From contig NZ_CADFDK010000006.1 of the NCBI RefSeq assembly GCF_902832885.1, forward strand, positions 372,001 through 436,000: a stretch of 64,000 nucleotides of DNA, written 5' to 3'. This DNA is from Burkholderia seminalis DSM 23518 (GTDB lineage Bacteria > Pseudomonadota > Gammaproteobacteria > Burkholderiales > Burkholderiaceae). Below the pieces are notes generated by a model. The model saw nothing but the letters and a program-made list of their open reading frames with translations, was not told the origin of the DNA and made no database searches. Both the position numbers and the translations under genes were made by a program. Below are positions 9,086 to 17,829 of this stretch, piece by piece; position 1 is the first letter of the stretch; every line of letters begins with the position of its first letter.

Positions 9086-9421
9086 ATGAAGCATCGCCTG
9101 TTCGCCGCCTCGTTCGTCCTGGCTGGCTCGCTTCTGGCCACGTCCTCGTCCTTTGCCGGCGGCACGTCCGGCATCATTCATTTCTCCGGCATGATCGTCG
9201 AGCCGCCCTGCTCGTTCGCGCTCGATACGGCCGATGTCGCCCACGCACACGTGCGCCCCGACTGCCCGCGTCCGGCAAGCGGACAAGTCGCGTTCGTCGA
9301 CGCGGCCAGCCTGCGCACGATCAAGACCACGACCTTTACGCAGGCCTCGCGCGCAATCGTTTTACCTGAGCGTACGGGCAGCAATCATGCGCCGATGATC
9401 GCCGTCGTGACCTACCAGTAA
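9086..9421 (+). CDS. Short secreted fimbrial-subunit-like protein
   Basis: 111 residues with a clear Sec signal peptide (cleavage probably after SSSFA, near residue 24). The mature part begins GGTSGIIHFSGMIVEPPCSF, which resembles the first strand and first cysteine of type 1 pilins; a second cysteine follows about 21 residues later (RPDCPRP). It ends VVTYQ, like pilin C-terminal strands. At about 87 mature residues it is far shorter than a normal pilin (about 150), and no chaperone or usher gene is nearby. It may be a minimal pilin-like protein or a deletion derivative. A GGAG ribosome site precedes the ATG. Confidence 0.6.
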   Translation: MKHRLFAASFVLAGSLLATSSSFAGGTSGIIHFSGMIVEPPCSFALDTADVAHAHVRPDCPRPASGQVAFVDAASLRTIKTTTFTQASRAIVLPERTGSNHAPMIAVVTYQ

Positions 9422-9443
9422 AACCCGCCGCCGTGGCCGCCCG

Positions 9444-10316
9444 TCAGTCGCGATGACGCGCGATCCAGTCGCTGAACGCGCGGATCTTCTGCTGGCTGCC
9501 GATGGTTTCGGGATACACGAAGAAGTAGCGCGCGCCGGTTTCGAGCACGATGTCGAACGGCCGTTCGAGCCGGCGCGCGCTGACGTCGTCGTCGACGAGC
9601 GTCACGTCGCCGATCGCGACGCCGAAACCCTGCATCGCCGCGTTCGTCGCGAGATCGAGCGTGTCGAACGTCGGCCCGCGCGCGGGATCGACGCCGCGCT
9701 CGCCCGCATGGTCGAGCCACGCACGCCAGTCACGATGGTCGCGCGTCGGATGGAGCAGCGTATGGCGCGCGAGATCGCCGACCGTATCGAGCGGCGACGC
9801 CTGCCGCAATTCGGGCGCGCAGACGGGCGTCAGCCGTTCGTCGAACAGCGGCAGCGCGAACACGCCGGGGCCCGGCGACGTGCCGTAGACGACCGCCGCA
9901 TCGAACGGCTCGGTCGAGAAATCGACGACGTGCTGCCACGCGGTCGTGATCTGCACATGGAGATCGGGGTGCTCGCCCTGGAAGCGCATGATGCGCGGCA
10001 GCATCCAGCGCATCACGCAGGTCGGCACCTTCAGCGCGAGATCGGTGCGCTGCCGCGTGAGCTTCATCGAGATGTCCTCGATCCGCGCGAAGCTCTCGTT
10101 GACGACCGGCAGCAGCTGCTCGCCCTCCGCCGTCAGCGTGAGCCCCTTCGCATGCCGCTTGAACAGCGGAAAGCCGTAGTGCGCCTCGAGCGTCTGGATC
10201 TGCCGGCTCACCGCGCCCTGCGTGATGCACAGCTGCTCGGCCGCGCGCGTGAAGCTGCGGTGGCGAGCCACCGTCGAGAAGATCTGCAACGCGTGCAGGG
10301 GCGGAAGTCGGCGCAT
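9444..10316 (-). CDS. LysR-type regulator, AmpR/GcvA subgroup
   Basis: 290 residues. N-terminal winged HTH (LPPLHALQIFSTVARHRSFTRAAEQL, residues 4-30) with the ALQIF pattern typical of GcvA/AmpR regulators, then a LysR effector domain. It lies 107 bases downstream of the beta-lactamase-like gene on the same strand. In Burkholderia penA/penR loci the regulator is usually divergent, so this co-directional order is unusual. It probably controls the upstream pseudo-lactamase gene or unlinked genes. The start at 10316 is fixed by the family N-terminus. Confidence 0.85.
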   Translation of the reverse strand: MRRLPPLHALQIFSTVARHRSFTRAAEQLCITQGAVSRQIQTLEAHYGFPLFKRHAKGLTLTAEGEQLLPVVNESFARIEDISMKLTRQRTDLALKVPTCVMRWMLPRIMRFQGEHPDLHVQITTAWQHVVDFSTEPFDAAVVYGTSPGPGVFALPLFDERLTPVCAPELRQASPLDTVGDLARHTLLHPTRDHRDWRAWLDHAGERGVDPARGPTFDTLDLATNAAMQGFGVAIGDVTLVDDDVSARRLERPFDIVLETGARYFFVYPETIGSQQKIRAFSDWIARHRD

Positions 10317-10423
10317 GGCGAACGGGAAACGGAAATACGGCGCGAAAGGGCCGCGCGCCGACACCGGCGCGCACAGACCGACACGATAAGCCAAACGTGC
10401 GCGTTGCGCGAGACGCCGGACGG

Positions 10424-11323
10424 TCAGGCCGTCGCGGTCAACGCACCCGCCGCGATGCGCGCCGCCGACGCGACGACGTCCGCGCGGGCCGCCGCGTCGG
10501 CCCGCTGCTGCGTGAACGACACGGCCATCACGATCGGCGCGCGCGACGGCGGCCACAGCACCGCGACATCGGTCGTCGTGCCGTAGCCGCCCGTACCGGC
10601 CTTGTCCGCGACGCGCCAGCCCGGCGGCACGCCCGCCGCGATGCCGGTCGCGCCGCGCGAGCCACCGGCCATCCATTCCGTCAGCTGCGTACGCTGCGGC
10701 TCGTGCAGCGTATCGCCGAGCAGCAATCGCTGCAGCGTGTCGACCATCGCGACCGGCGTCGACGTGTCGCGTTCGTCGCCGGGCGCGGCCCGGTTCAGTT
10801 CGGGCTCCCAGTGGTCGAGGCGGAACGTCGTGTCGCCGCTCTCGCGCGCGAACGACGTGACGGCCTGCGGGCCGCCGAGCACGCCCATCAGCAGGTTCCC
10901 CGCCCCCTTGTCGCCGGCCTGCAGCATCGCCTCGCACAGCTGCGCGATCGTCATGCCCGTGTCGACGCGGCTTTCGGTAATCGGCGAGCCCGACACGACT
11001 TCATAACGACGATACAGGATGCGGCGCGGCAGCAGCGACGCATCGAGCGACCCGCGCGCGAGCATCGCGGCGGCCGCCATGACCGCGTAGGTGCCGCACA
11101 GCGGGAAGCGTTCGCGCGCGTGATGGGCGATACGCACGCCATTCGACGTATCGAGCGCGGCGACGCCGAGCCGGCCGTTCGAGGCTTTTTCGAGCGCGGC
11201 CAGTTCGGCCTGCGCGGTATGGGCGCGCCCCTGGTCGGCAACCGGCGCGGACGTGCACGCGGCGACGAACGGTGCGGCAACGGCGGCAAGCAACAGCGAG
11301 CGGCGTGTCGGAGAATGTTCCAT
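10424..11323 (-). CDS. Class A beta-lactamase homologue lacking catalytic residues (putative pseudoenzyme)
   Basis: 299 residues, full class A length, with a Tat/lipoprotein-type signal (TRRSLLLAAVAAPFVAAC, lipid Cys at about 23). Alignment with Pen enzymes of Burkholderia is easy across the length, but key sites are changed. The STFK box is GTYA (residues 77-80), so Ser70 and Lys73 are lost. SDN is GDK (137-139), so Ser130 is lost. KTG is KAG (241-243). The omega-loop EPELN with Glu166 and Asn170 is kept. The frame is intact and well biased, so it is not a decaying gene. It cannot act by acyl-serine hydrolysis. A binding or regulatory role is speculation. Confidence 0.85.
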   Translation of the reverse strand: MEHSPTRRSLLLAAVAAPFVAACTSAPVADQGRAHTAQAELAALEKASNGRLGVAALDTSNGVRIAHHARERFPLCGTYAVMAAAAMLARGSLDASLLPRRILYRRYEVVSGSPITESRVDTGMTIAQLCEAMLQAGDKGAGNLLMGVLGGPQAVTSFARESGDTTFRLDHWEPELNRAAPGDERDTSTPVAMVDTLQRLLLGDTLHEPQRTQLTEWMAGGSRGATGIAAGVPPGWRVADKAGTGGYGTTTDVAVLWPPSRAPIVMAVSFTQQRADAAARADVVASAARIAAGALTATA

Positions 11324-11533
11324 GAATGCGGTGTGTTCTGTCGGAAACGGTGGCACGAAGCAACGCGGGCGCGCTTCGACGAAGCGCGCCGGTTCACGCC
11401 GACGGCCGGCCCGCGACGGCATTCGCCGCGCATCCCCGAATGACGCCCGTCGGCCCCGCCATGCGCGGGACGCGCATGAACAGCCCCTAGCGTAGCAGCG
11501 AGCGCCGCCACGTTCCAGCAAAACGGCCCCGCG

Positions 11534-12385
11534 TCACCCTTGCGACGAAGGCAGGTACGGCATCGGATTCACCGGCTTGCCGTCGCGCCGCACCTCGAAC
11601 AGCAGCGCGACGCGCGAGTTGTCGAGGTCGCCCATCTCGGCGATCGCGTCACCCTGGCGCACGATGTCGCCCGTCTTCACGAGCAGCTTGCGGTTGTGCG
11701 CATAGGCGGTCAGGAAATCGGCGTTGTGCTGGACGATGATCAGGCTGCCGTAATCGTTCAGGCCGGTGCCCGCATACATCACGCGGCCGTCGGCCGCGGC
11801 GCGCACCGGGTCGCCCGGTCGGCCGGCGATCTGGATGCCGCGGTTCTGCCCCGGCCGGAACCCGTCGACGATCTTGCCGTTGGCGGGCCACTTGAGCGCG
11901 ACCCCGCCCGCATGCCGTTTCGTTTCCTTGACGACCTGCCGGTCGCTCGCGTTCGACGCGGCGCTCTGCGACGTTGCCTGACTTCCCGCGGCCCCATTGG
12001 CCGCCGCGGTTTGCGTGCCGGCCGCGCCGGCCGGCGGCAACGGCTGCTGTTTGACGATGCGCAGTACCTGCCCCATGCGCAGCCTGCCGTGCGCGGCCAG
12101 TTTGTTCCAGGTGCGCAGGTCGGCAACGCTGCAGTCGTTCGCGGACGCGATGCCCGTCAGCGTGTCGCCGCGCTTCACGACGTACTTTTGCGCGACGAGA
12201 ATCGGCGCCGGCGGCAGCGCGGCGGACGTGGCCGCCGACGGAGCGGAAGCCGGCTGGTTCGACGTGGGGCCCGCGAGCGTGTCGCTCGGCGGGACGGACT
12301 GCGTACTTGCACAACCGGCCATGACGAGCGCGGCTGCCAGGCCCGGCAGCCACGCCGCGTTGCGGTAAATCTCGCGCGTTTTCAT
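11534..12385 (-). CDS. LysM / degenerate M23 lipoprotein (NlpD-like murein hydrolase activator)
   Basis: 283 residues. Lipoprotein signal ends MAGC (Cys about 24). A LysM domain (YVVKRGDTLTGIASAN) at about 78-122 binds peptidoglycan, an Ala/Ser-rich linker follows, and an M23/LytM domain occupies about 170-280. Zinc-binding residues of active LytM enzymes are missing: RGIQIAG replaces HxGxD, and LLFEVR has Leu where the HxH motif ends. This is the pattern of NlpD/EnvC activators, which stimulate amidases at the septum. It is not in an rpoS-linked locus, so it is a paralogue rather than canonical nlpD. Confidence 0.85.
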   Translation of the reverse strand: MKTREIYRNAAWLPGLAAALVMAGCASTQSVPPSDTLAGPTSNQPASAPSAATSAALPPAPILVAQKYVVKRGDTLTGIASANDCSVADLRTWNKLAAHGRLRMGQVLRIVKQQPLPPAGAAGTQTAAANGAAGSQATSQSAASNASDRQVVKETKRHAGGVALKWPANGKIVDGFRPGQNRGIQIAGRPGDPVRAAADGRVMYAGTGLNDYGSLIIVQHNADFLTAYAHNRKLLVKTGDIVRQGDAIAEMGDLDNSRVALLFEVRRDGKPVNPMPYLPSSQG

Positions 12386-12613
12386 GGACGATCCGACTCC
12401 GGTTTGACAATCTTTCAAGCATCTCAAAAACGGAACGGCCGACGTGTAACCGGATGCAAACAATGATGACAAACGATCACGAACCGGATGCCGGCCGGCA
12501 TTCGATACCGGTAATACGGTCCGATTCGGAAAAACTTGATGTCTTTTTGCAGGAAAGCGGAAGAATTTTCGTTTCAAAAAACTATGAAGGATCAATCTCG
12601 ATAGGCGCTCGAT

Positions 12614-12724
12614 TCAACGCAACCATCCGACGAATTCGGCACAGGCCCACGCGATGCCGATGCACAGGAACAACAGATGCAGCGCGATCTTGAACGACAC
12701 GCCCCATGACGAATCGATCTGCAT
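12614..12724 (-). CDS. Small single-span membrane protein (36 aa)
   Basis: A 36-codon frame starting MQIDSSWGVSFKIALHLLF and ending EFVGWLR. It has one hydrophobic helix (about residues 10-28), short charged ends, and a good GGGGAG ribosome site six bases before the ATG. It is in the otherwise empty 0.5-kb gap upstream of the LysR gene at 12882. No function is recognised. The ribosome site and compact membrane pattern support a real gene; conservation would have to confirm it. Confidence 0.5.
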   Translation of the reverse strand: MQIDSSWGVSFKIALHLLFLCIGIAWACAEFVGWLR

Positions 12725-12881
12725 GACAGGCTCCCCGGTTGATGTGCAGCCATGATCGGCCATCGATCGCGCCCCGGAAATGCGGAACCGTCGAAGCGGG
12801 CCTCAGGCTGCGCCTGAGACCGGCGCGGCGGTTCCTGCTAACTTATCGGCCATTCGACAACGTCCTCACGCCCCGCCCATC

Positions 12882-13778
12882 ATGCGCTTCGACCTGACCG
12901 ACCTGCGGCTCTTCCTGAACATCTGCGAAGCCGGCACGATCACGAGCGGCGCGGAGCGCACGCACATCACGCTGCAGGCCGCGAGCGAGCGGATCCGCGG
13001 CATGGAGGACGAGCTCGGCGTGCCGCTGCTGCACCGGACCAAGTCGGGCGCGCAGGCGACCGACGCGGGCCGCGCGCTCGAACACCATGCGCGCACCGTG
13101 TTGCAGCAGATCGACCACATGCGCGGCGAACTGCAGCAATACGGCCAGGGGCTGCGCGGCCATATCCGGCTGCTGTGCAACACGGCATCGTTGAGCGAAT
13201 ACCTGCCCGACGCGCTGGCCGATTATCTGCCGCATCACCCGAAGCTGTCGGTCAGCGTCGAGGAGCGCTCGAGCCAGGAGATCGTGCATGCGATCCGCAA
13301 CAAGACGGCCGAGGTCGGCATCGTCGCCGATTCGGTCGGGCTCGGCGGGCTCGAACAGAAGCCGTTCCGCGAGGACTGGCTGATCGTCGTCGTGCCGGCC
13401 GCGCATCCGCTCGCGTCGCACGAGAAGGTCGCGTTCGACGCGATCGCCGGCGAGGATTTCATCGGCCTCACCGACGGCAGCGCGTTGCAGGTGCATCTCG
13501 CCGACCAGGCGCGCGCGCTCGGCAAGCGGATCCGTTATCGCGTGCAGTTGAAGAGCTTCGATGCGATCTGCCGCGTGATCGCGAGCGGCGTGGGCATCGG
13601 CATCGTGTCGCGTCATGCGGCCGAGCGCGCGATGCAGACGATGGACGTGCGGCTCGTCGAATTGTCCGATCCGTGGAGCCACCGGAAACTGACGCTCTGC
13701 GCGCGCTCGTTCGACGCGCTGCCGAAGTACACGCGCGAATTCGTCGCATTCTTGTCCGGCGAGGCGGCGTCGCGGTGA
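12882..13778 (+). CDS. LysR-type transcriptional regulator
   Basis: 298 residues. N-terminal HTH (DLTDLRLFLNICEAGTIT onward) and a LysR effector domain from about residue 90. The start at 12882 was chosen because the HTH begins there; the open frame extends upstream without homology. It is followed 29 bases later by a SnoaL-like gene on the same strand, so the two may be co-transcribed. Its target is unknown. Confidence 0.85.
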   Translation: MRFDLTDLRLFLNICEAGTITSGAERTHITLQAASERIRGMEDELGVPLLHRTKSGAQATDAGRALEHHARTVLQQIDHMRGELQQYGQGLRGHIRLLCNTASLSEYLPDALADYLPHHPKLSVSVEERSSQEIVHAIRNKTAEVGIVADSVGLGGLEQKPFREDWLIVVVPAAHPLASHEKVAFDAIAGEDFIGLTDGSALQVHLADQARALGKRIRYRVQLKSFDAICRVIASGVGIGIVSRHAAERAMQTMDVRLVELSDPWSHRKLTLCARSFDALPKYTREFVAFLSGEAASR

Positions 13779-13807
13779 CGCATGCGGTCTCGTCGATACT
13801 CGGAGCC

Positions 13808-14200
13808 ATGACCATGACCGACACCGATCTCGCCACCCGCTATCGCGCCTATATCGACTGCCTGAACCGGCAGGACTGGCAGGCGCTCGGCGAATACGTG
13901 GCCGACGACGTGATCCACAACGACCGCCCGCTCGGCCTCGCCGGTTACCGCGCGATGCTCGAACGGGACTACCGCGACATTCCCGATCTCCGCTTCGAGA
14001 TCCGGCTGCTCGCGTGCGAGCCGCCGCGCGTCGCGTGCCGGCTGCGTTTCGCCTGTTCGCCGCAAGGAACGTTCATGGGGCTGGCCGTCGACGGCCGCAA
14101 GGTCACGTTCGCCGAGAACGTGTTCTACGAGTTTCATGACGGCAAGATCCGCCAGGTCTGGTCGGTGATCGACAAGGCCGCGATCGAGGCACAGCTTTAA
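13808..14200 (+). CDS. SnoaL-like / ester cyclase-family protein
   Basis: 130 residues, NTF2-like fold. The pattern YRAYIDCLNRQDWQALGEYVADDVIHN at the N-terminus and NVFYEFHDGKIRQVWSVIDKAAIEAQL at the C-terminus is typical of SnoaL-like polyketide cyclase/ester cyclase proteins. The family often includes stand-alone proteins of unknown substrate. It is probably co-transcribed with the LysR gene upstream. No partner biosynthetic genes are present, so no pathway can be given. Confidence 0.75.
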   Translation: MTMTDTDLATRYRAYIDCLNRQDWQALGEYVADDVIHNDRPLGLAGYRAMLERDYRDIPDLRFEIRLLACEPPRVACRLRFACSPQGTFMGLAVDGRKVTFAENVFYEFHDGKIRQVWSVIDKAAIEAQL

Positions 14201-14501
14201 CCCCGTCGCGGCAGCCGCTGCCGGTCGGGATCGGCGATCCGATTTCCCGCCTGATGCACTTCGGCCCTTCTGGATAACGTTTTCTCTCATGACTGGCCGA
14301 GAGCGTGCCGTCGTTCAGCCCTGCCGTTTGCCACGCCACCGCCCGCACCCAGGATGAAACGCGCTCGCCCATCGGCAATATCTTGCGTGATTTTCGCGAA
14401 ATTCTGATTCGCGCACCTGTCCGATCATTCCCACCATCCGGGTTTTCACCGGCGCCTCCGACGTGAAAGTTCATTGACATCGCACCGCGCGATGCCTAAA
14501 T

Positions 14502-14519
14502 TTGGAAAACGTTTTCCAA
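14502..14519. promoter_or_regulatory. LacI-family-type operator palindrome
   Basis: A perfect 18-bp palindrome, ttggaaaacgttttccaa, with the central CG and TGGAAAACGTTTTCCA form common for LacI/GalR-family operators. It lies about 180 bases before the lipoprotein gene at 14699 and is the only strong element in the 14201-14698 gap, where no gene was seen. It probably makes that gene sugar-responsive; no LacI-family gene is in the window. Confidence 0.65.
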
Positions 14520-14698
14520 TTCATCGGCGCGACGTCGGCCACGGTCCGCGCAGGGGAAACGCTTGCCCGCTCGAGTTGTGATTCAGGCCGTCCGCCTTCA
14601 GGGATCAGGGTTGCAAGGCGACGGTCAGGTACGGGCATCGAGCGCGGCAACGGCCACACCCGCCCGTCCTTCATCACTATTCAAAAACTGGAGACACA

Positions 14699-16870
14699 AT
14701 GCATCCGCGCAGCAGATTCGCGCTCGGCGCCGCGCTCAGCGCCCTTTCCGTCGTGTTCGTCAGCGCGTGCGGCGGCAACGACGTGACCGATACGCCGCCG
14801 TCATCGCCGCCCCCGTCCACGTCCACGCCCCCCGCGCTCGCGGCGAACTCGCTGCAGGCGCTCGTCTACGGCGCGCCCGACACCAGCGTGCCGGCCGGCA
14901 CGAACGTGCCGGTCACGATGATGGGCCAGATGCGCGCGCTGTTCGACCTGATCCGGAAATCGCCCGACTTCACGCAGGTCGTGATGGATCTCGGCGACGG
15001 CACGCCCGTCCACGTGCTCGACACGAACACCGGCGACAAATTCCTGCCCGGCAAGCTCGCGCTCGGCCTGTCGTACATCCTGATCGACATGAAGTCGAAG
15101 AACGACCCGCAGTATGCGAGCTACCTCGCGACCTACCAGACGATCACGACCGCGATGATGGCGCAGTCGGGCGGCAACTACACGTACGCGAACACGTCGT
15201 GGGGCGAGTACTACTATCTCGTCGCGCTGAACAACCTGAAGGCGCACGGGATGCTCAACGAAGTCTTCAGCGACGCGATGCTCGCGACACTGCAGCAGCG
15301 CCTCACCTTCTGCGACATGTTCGGCCCCGATGCGAGCGGCAAGACCAGTACGTGCCCGGCCGCCGGCACGCCGATCGACATCGCGTCGCTCAACACCGCG
15401 CAGAATTACTATGCGGTGTCCTACGGCATTGCCGGGCTGCGCCAGAAACTCGGCTGGAGCAGCCCGTCGTTCGCGTCGAAGACGGATCCGTCCGTCGCGG
15501 CGATGGGCGCGCGCGATGCGCTGCTGTACACGCTGACGAACCACATCCGCAACGATTCTTCCGGCGGCTTCTCCGATGAAGCGTCGAACACGCACACGAC
15601 CTACTACGACGAGGCGCGCTTCGACCGCTACAGCACGCTGCTGATCGGCGAAGTGGTCGAGCGCACGTTCGAGATGGACAACGTGGCGAATCTCACGCCC
15701 GAACTGAAGGGCTATCTGCGCAAGTCGGTCGACCTGATCCTGCCGCAGCTGAACGCCAGCGGCCAGGGCTTCAACTACGGCCGCTCGATCGGCCCGTACG
15801 GCGATTCCGCGTTCATGGAAGTGCTGACGGCCGCCGCCAACGCCGGCGTGCTGACCGACCAGGAGAAGCGCGTCGCGTACACGTTCATCTACCAGGCCGC
15901 GCATCGTTTCGACACGTACTGGTATGACCCGTCGCTGCCGACACCGTCGGTGAACATGTGGGTCAAAGGCCGCGGCACTGACGCGTATCGCGGTAAGCCG
16001 CGCGTGATGGGCGAGAACTTCAGCCTGCTGCACCAGTACCTGTACGTGAACGCGTGGTGGAACAAGCTCGGTTTCGGCGGCAAGGCGCCGATGGCCGATG
16101 CGGACTACGGCGCATGGCTCGACGCGCTGCCGCGCTATACGCTGACCTGGTACAACCAGCCAACCGACGCCGCGCATCCGTACAGCGCCGCGCTGCTCAC
16201 CGTGCGCGACGGCCGGCGCGTGATCAACCTGAACCTGAGCCAGGCGCCCGACTACAACTCGTACACGCCGTACTACCCGGTACCGTTCTCGGACAAGCTG
16301 ATCTACGGCACGACCGACCTCGGCTACGCGCTGCTGGTGCCGCAGGTGACGTACAACGCGAAGACGTACATTCCCGTCACGTACTACAAGAACCTGAACG
16401 TGCAGCAAGCCAACGGCCAGGTGATCGTGTCGTTCGATACGACGAAGTTCCGCCTCGCATCGAAGAACGCCGCCTACACGACGGATCTCGACCTGCAGGT
16501 GCATACGGTGCTGACGTTCGCGCACGGCACGATCTCGCGCAGCGATACGCTCAGCTCGGGTACGCTCACGGGCAACCTCGCGGTCGAGACGGACTTCACG
16601 TCGTTCGCGGATTTCGCATCGACGCAAGCCAACGGCGATGGCGTGTCGGTGACGTACGCCAACAGCGCCGCGACCGGTTATGCGGCGTCGGGGTTCGACA
16701 CCTGCGCGCTGTCCGCCTTCGACACGGCGAACGGCACGACGAACCCGCTGTCGACGACACCGATCGGCCAGCTGCACTCGAACTTCGCGTGCACGACGAA
16801 GCCGTTCGCACTCGGCGCGGGCACGACGCGCACGTTCGGGTGGTCGCTGAAGTACGCCGACCCGGCCTGA
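14699..16870 (+). CDS. Large lipoprotein with toroid-plus-sandwich architecture (putative polysaccharide-active protein)
   Basis: 723 residues. Lipoprotein signal (SVVFVSACGG, lipid Cys about 24) and a Pro/Ser/Thr-rich linker. The first 400 or so mature residues are helical and Tyr/Trp-rich (NYGRSIGPYGDSAF near residue 360), followed by a beta-rich C-terminal part. This resembles helical-toroid plus beta-sandwich polysaccharide lyases, and the GRS motif recalls DUF2264-type proteins. I cannot assign a family with certainty. The LacI-type operator upstream fits a carbohydrate role. It is followed by a strong hairpin. Substrate unknown. Confidence 0.6.
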   Translation: MHPRSRFALGAALSALSVVFVSACGGNDVTDTPPSSPPPSTSTPPALAANSLQALVYGAPDTSVPAGTNVPVTMMGQMRALFDLIRKSPDFTQVVMDLGDGTPVHVLDTNTGDKFLPGKLALGLSYILIDMKSKNDPQYASYLATYQTITTAMMAQSGGNYTYANTSWGEYYYLVALNNLKAHGMLNEVFSDAMLATLQQRLTFCDMFGPDASGKTSTCPAAGTPIDIASLNTAQNYYAVSYGIAGLRQKLGWSSPSFASKTDPSVAAMGARDALLYTLTNHIRNDSSGGFSDEASNTHTTYYDEARFDRYSTLLIGEVVERTFEMDNVANLTPELKGYLRKSVDLILPQLNASGQGFNYGRSIGPYGDSAFMEVLTAAANAGVLTDQEKRVAYTFIYQAAHRFDTYWYDPSLPTPSVNMWVKGRGTDAYRGKPRVMGENFSLLHQYLYVNAWWNKLGFGGKAPMADADYGAWLDALPRYTLTWYNQPTDAAHPYSAALLTVRDGRRVINLNLSQAPDYNSYTPYYPVPFSDKLIYGTTDLGYALLVPQVTYNAKTYIPVTYYKNLNVQQANGQVIVSFDTTKFRLASKNAAYTTDLDLQVHTVLTFAHGTISRSDTLSSGTLTGNLAVETDFTSFADFASTQANGDGVSVTYANSAATGYAASGFDTCALSAFDTANGTTNPLSTTPIGQLHSNFACTTKPFALGAGTTRTFGWSLKYADPA

Positions 16871-16897
16871 ACCGTGTGATTCGCGCCACGTGAACGC

Positions 16898-16930
16898 GCC
16901 CGAAGCCGGCCGCTTGAGCCGGCTTCGGGC
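16898..16930. terminator. Hairpin between convergent genes
   Basis: A perfect 13-bp inverted repeat with a seven-base loop, 27 bases after the lipoprotein stop codon and 45 bases before the end of the convergent permease gene. No clear T-run follows, so it may act as a weak bidirectional terminator or an mRNA-stabilising hairpin. Confidence 0.6.
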
Positions 16931-16974
16931 ACTTCAGCAAGGAGCAGCGCCCACGCGCGGCGCGTGGTACCCGT

Positions 16975-17715
16975 TCACAGCCACCCCGCAACGGCCATAT
17001 ACGCGCCGAGCGCGATCAGCCCGACGAAGAAGCAGCGCTTGAACGCCGTTTCGCTCATCACGCGTCGCGCATACTGCCCGCCGGCCATCCCCGCCAGGGC
17101 CGGCACGAGCGCGAGTGCCGACACGCCGAGGTCGACCGCCTGCAACGCACCCGATACGCGCAACTGCAGGCCGAGCGCGATCGTCGATGCGGTAAACGAC
17201 AGCCCGAGCGCCTGGATCAGGTCGTCCTTCGACAACCGCAGCGCCTGCAGATACGGCACGGCCGGCACGACGAACACGCCGGTTGCCGCCGTCACGACAC
17301 CCGTCAGGTAACCGACCACGGCGGACAGCCATTTCTCGCGGCGTCCCGGCGCGGGCAGCCGCGCGGCGGCCAGCCCCCACACCCCGTACAGGATCAGCAC
17401 GACACCGAGCGCCGCGTGCGTCCACGTGCTGCCGGCCGCGAGCGCGGGCAGCCCGCCCGTCAGCGTGCCGATCGTGAGGCCAGCGAGCAGCGGCCACAGC
17501 CGGCGCAGCAGCGGCCCGAACGACGGGCCGAGGCCCAACTGCCACACGTTGGTGATGAACGACGGCACGAGCAGCAGGCTCGCCGCGGCCGACGGCGGCA
17601 TCGCGAGCGTCAGCAGCCCCATCGCGATCGTCGGCAGCCCGAGCCCGATCATGCCCTTGACCGCGCCGGCCAGCAGGAACACCAGCACGATGATTGTCAG
17701 CGTATGAATTTGCAT
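16975..17715 (-). CDS. TauE/SafE (TSUP)-family permease
   Basis: 246 residues, with about eight hydrophobic segments and the glycine-rich N-terminal repeat GAVKGMIGLGLPTIAMG that marks TSUP proteins; the second repeat (VGYLTGVVTAATGVFVVPAVPYLQAL) starts near residue 140. Members export or import sulfite, sulfoacetate or related anions in the inner membrane. No sulfur genes are adjacent, so the substrate is open. The start at 17715 has a GGAGG-like upstream sequence. Confidence 0.85.
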   Translation of the reverse strand: MQIHTLTIIVLVFLLAGAVKGMIGLGLPTIAMGLLTLAMPPSAAASLLLVPSFITNVWQLGLGPSFGPLLRRLWPLLAGLTIGTLTGGLPALAAGSTWTHAALGVVLILYGVWGLAAARLPAPGRREKWLSAVVGYLTGVVTAATGVFVVPAVPYLQALRLSKDDLIQALGLSFTASTIALGLQLRVSGALQAVDLGVSALALVPALAGMAGGQYARRVMSETAFKRCFFVGLIALGAYMAVAGWL

Positions 17716-17829
17716 GGAGGCGGTTCCATCCGGTCGAGTACGGCGCCGATGGTGCCGCTCCGCCACGCAGCCCGCCATCTGGTTTTGCCTGAGGCTGGCT
17801 AGGCCCCGCCGGACGGGCCGGCCCCTGGC

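Noticed and set aside
9444-11323. Naming the pair penA/penR (ampR) and reporting a functional beta-lactamase
   Set aside because: The catalytic Ser, Lys and second Ser are missing and the gene order differs from the usual divergent pair, so resistance function cannot be claimed.
11534-12385. Active M23 endopeptidase
   Set aside because: The zinc ligands of the LytM site are replaced, so an activator role was chosen instead.
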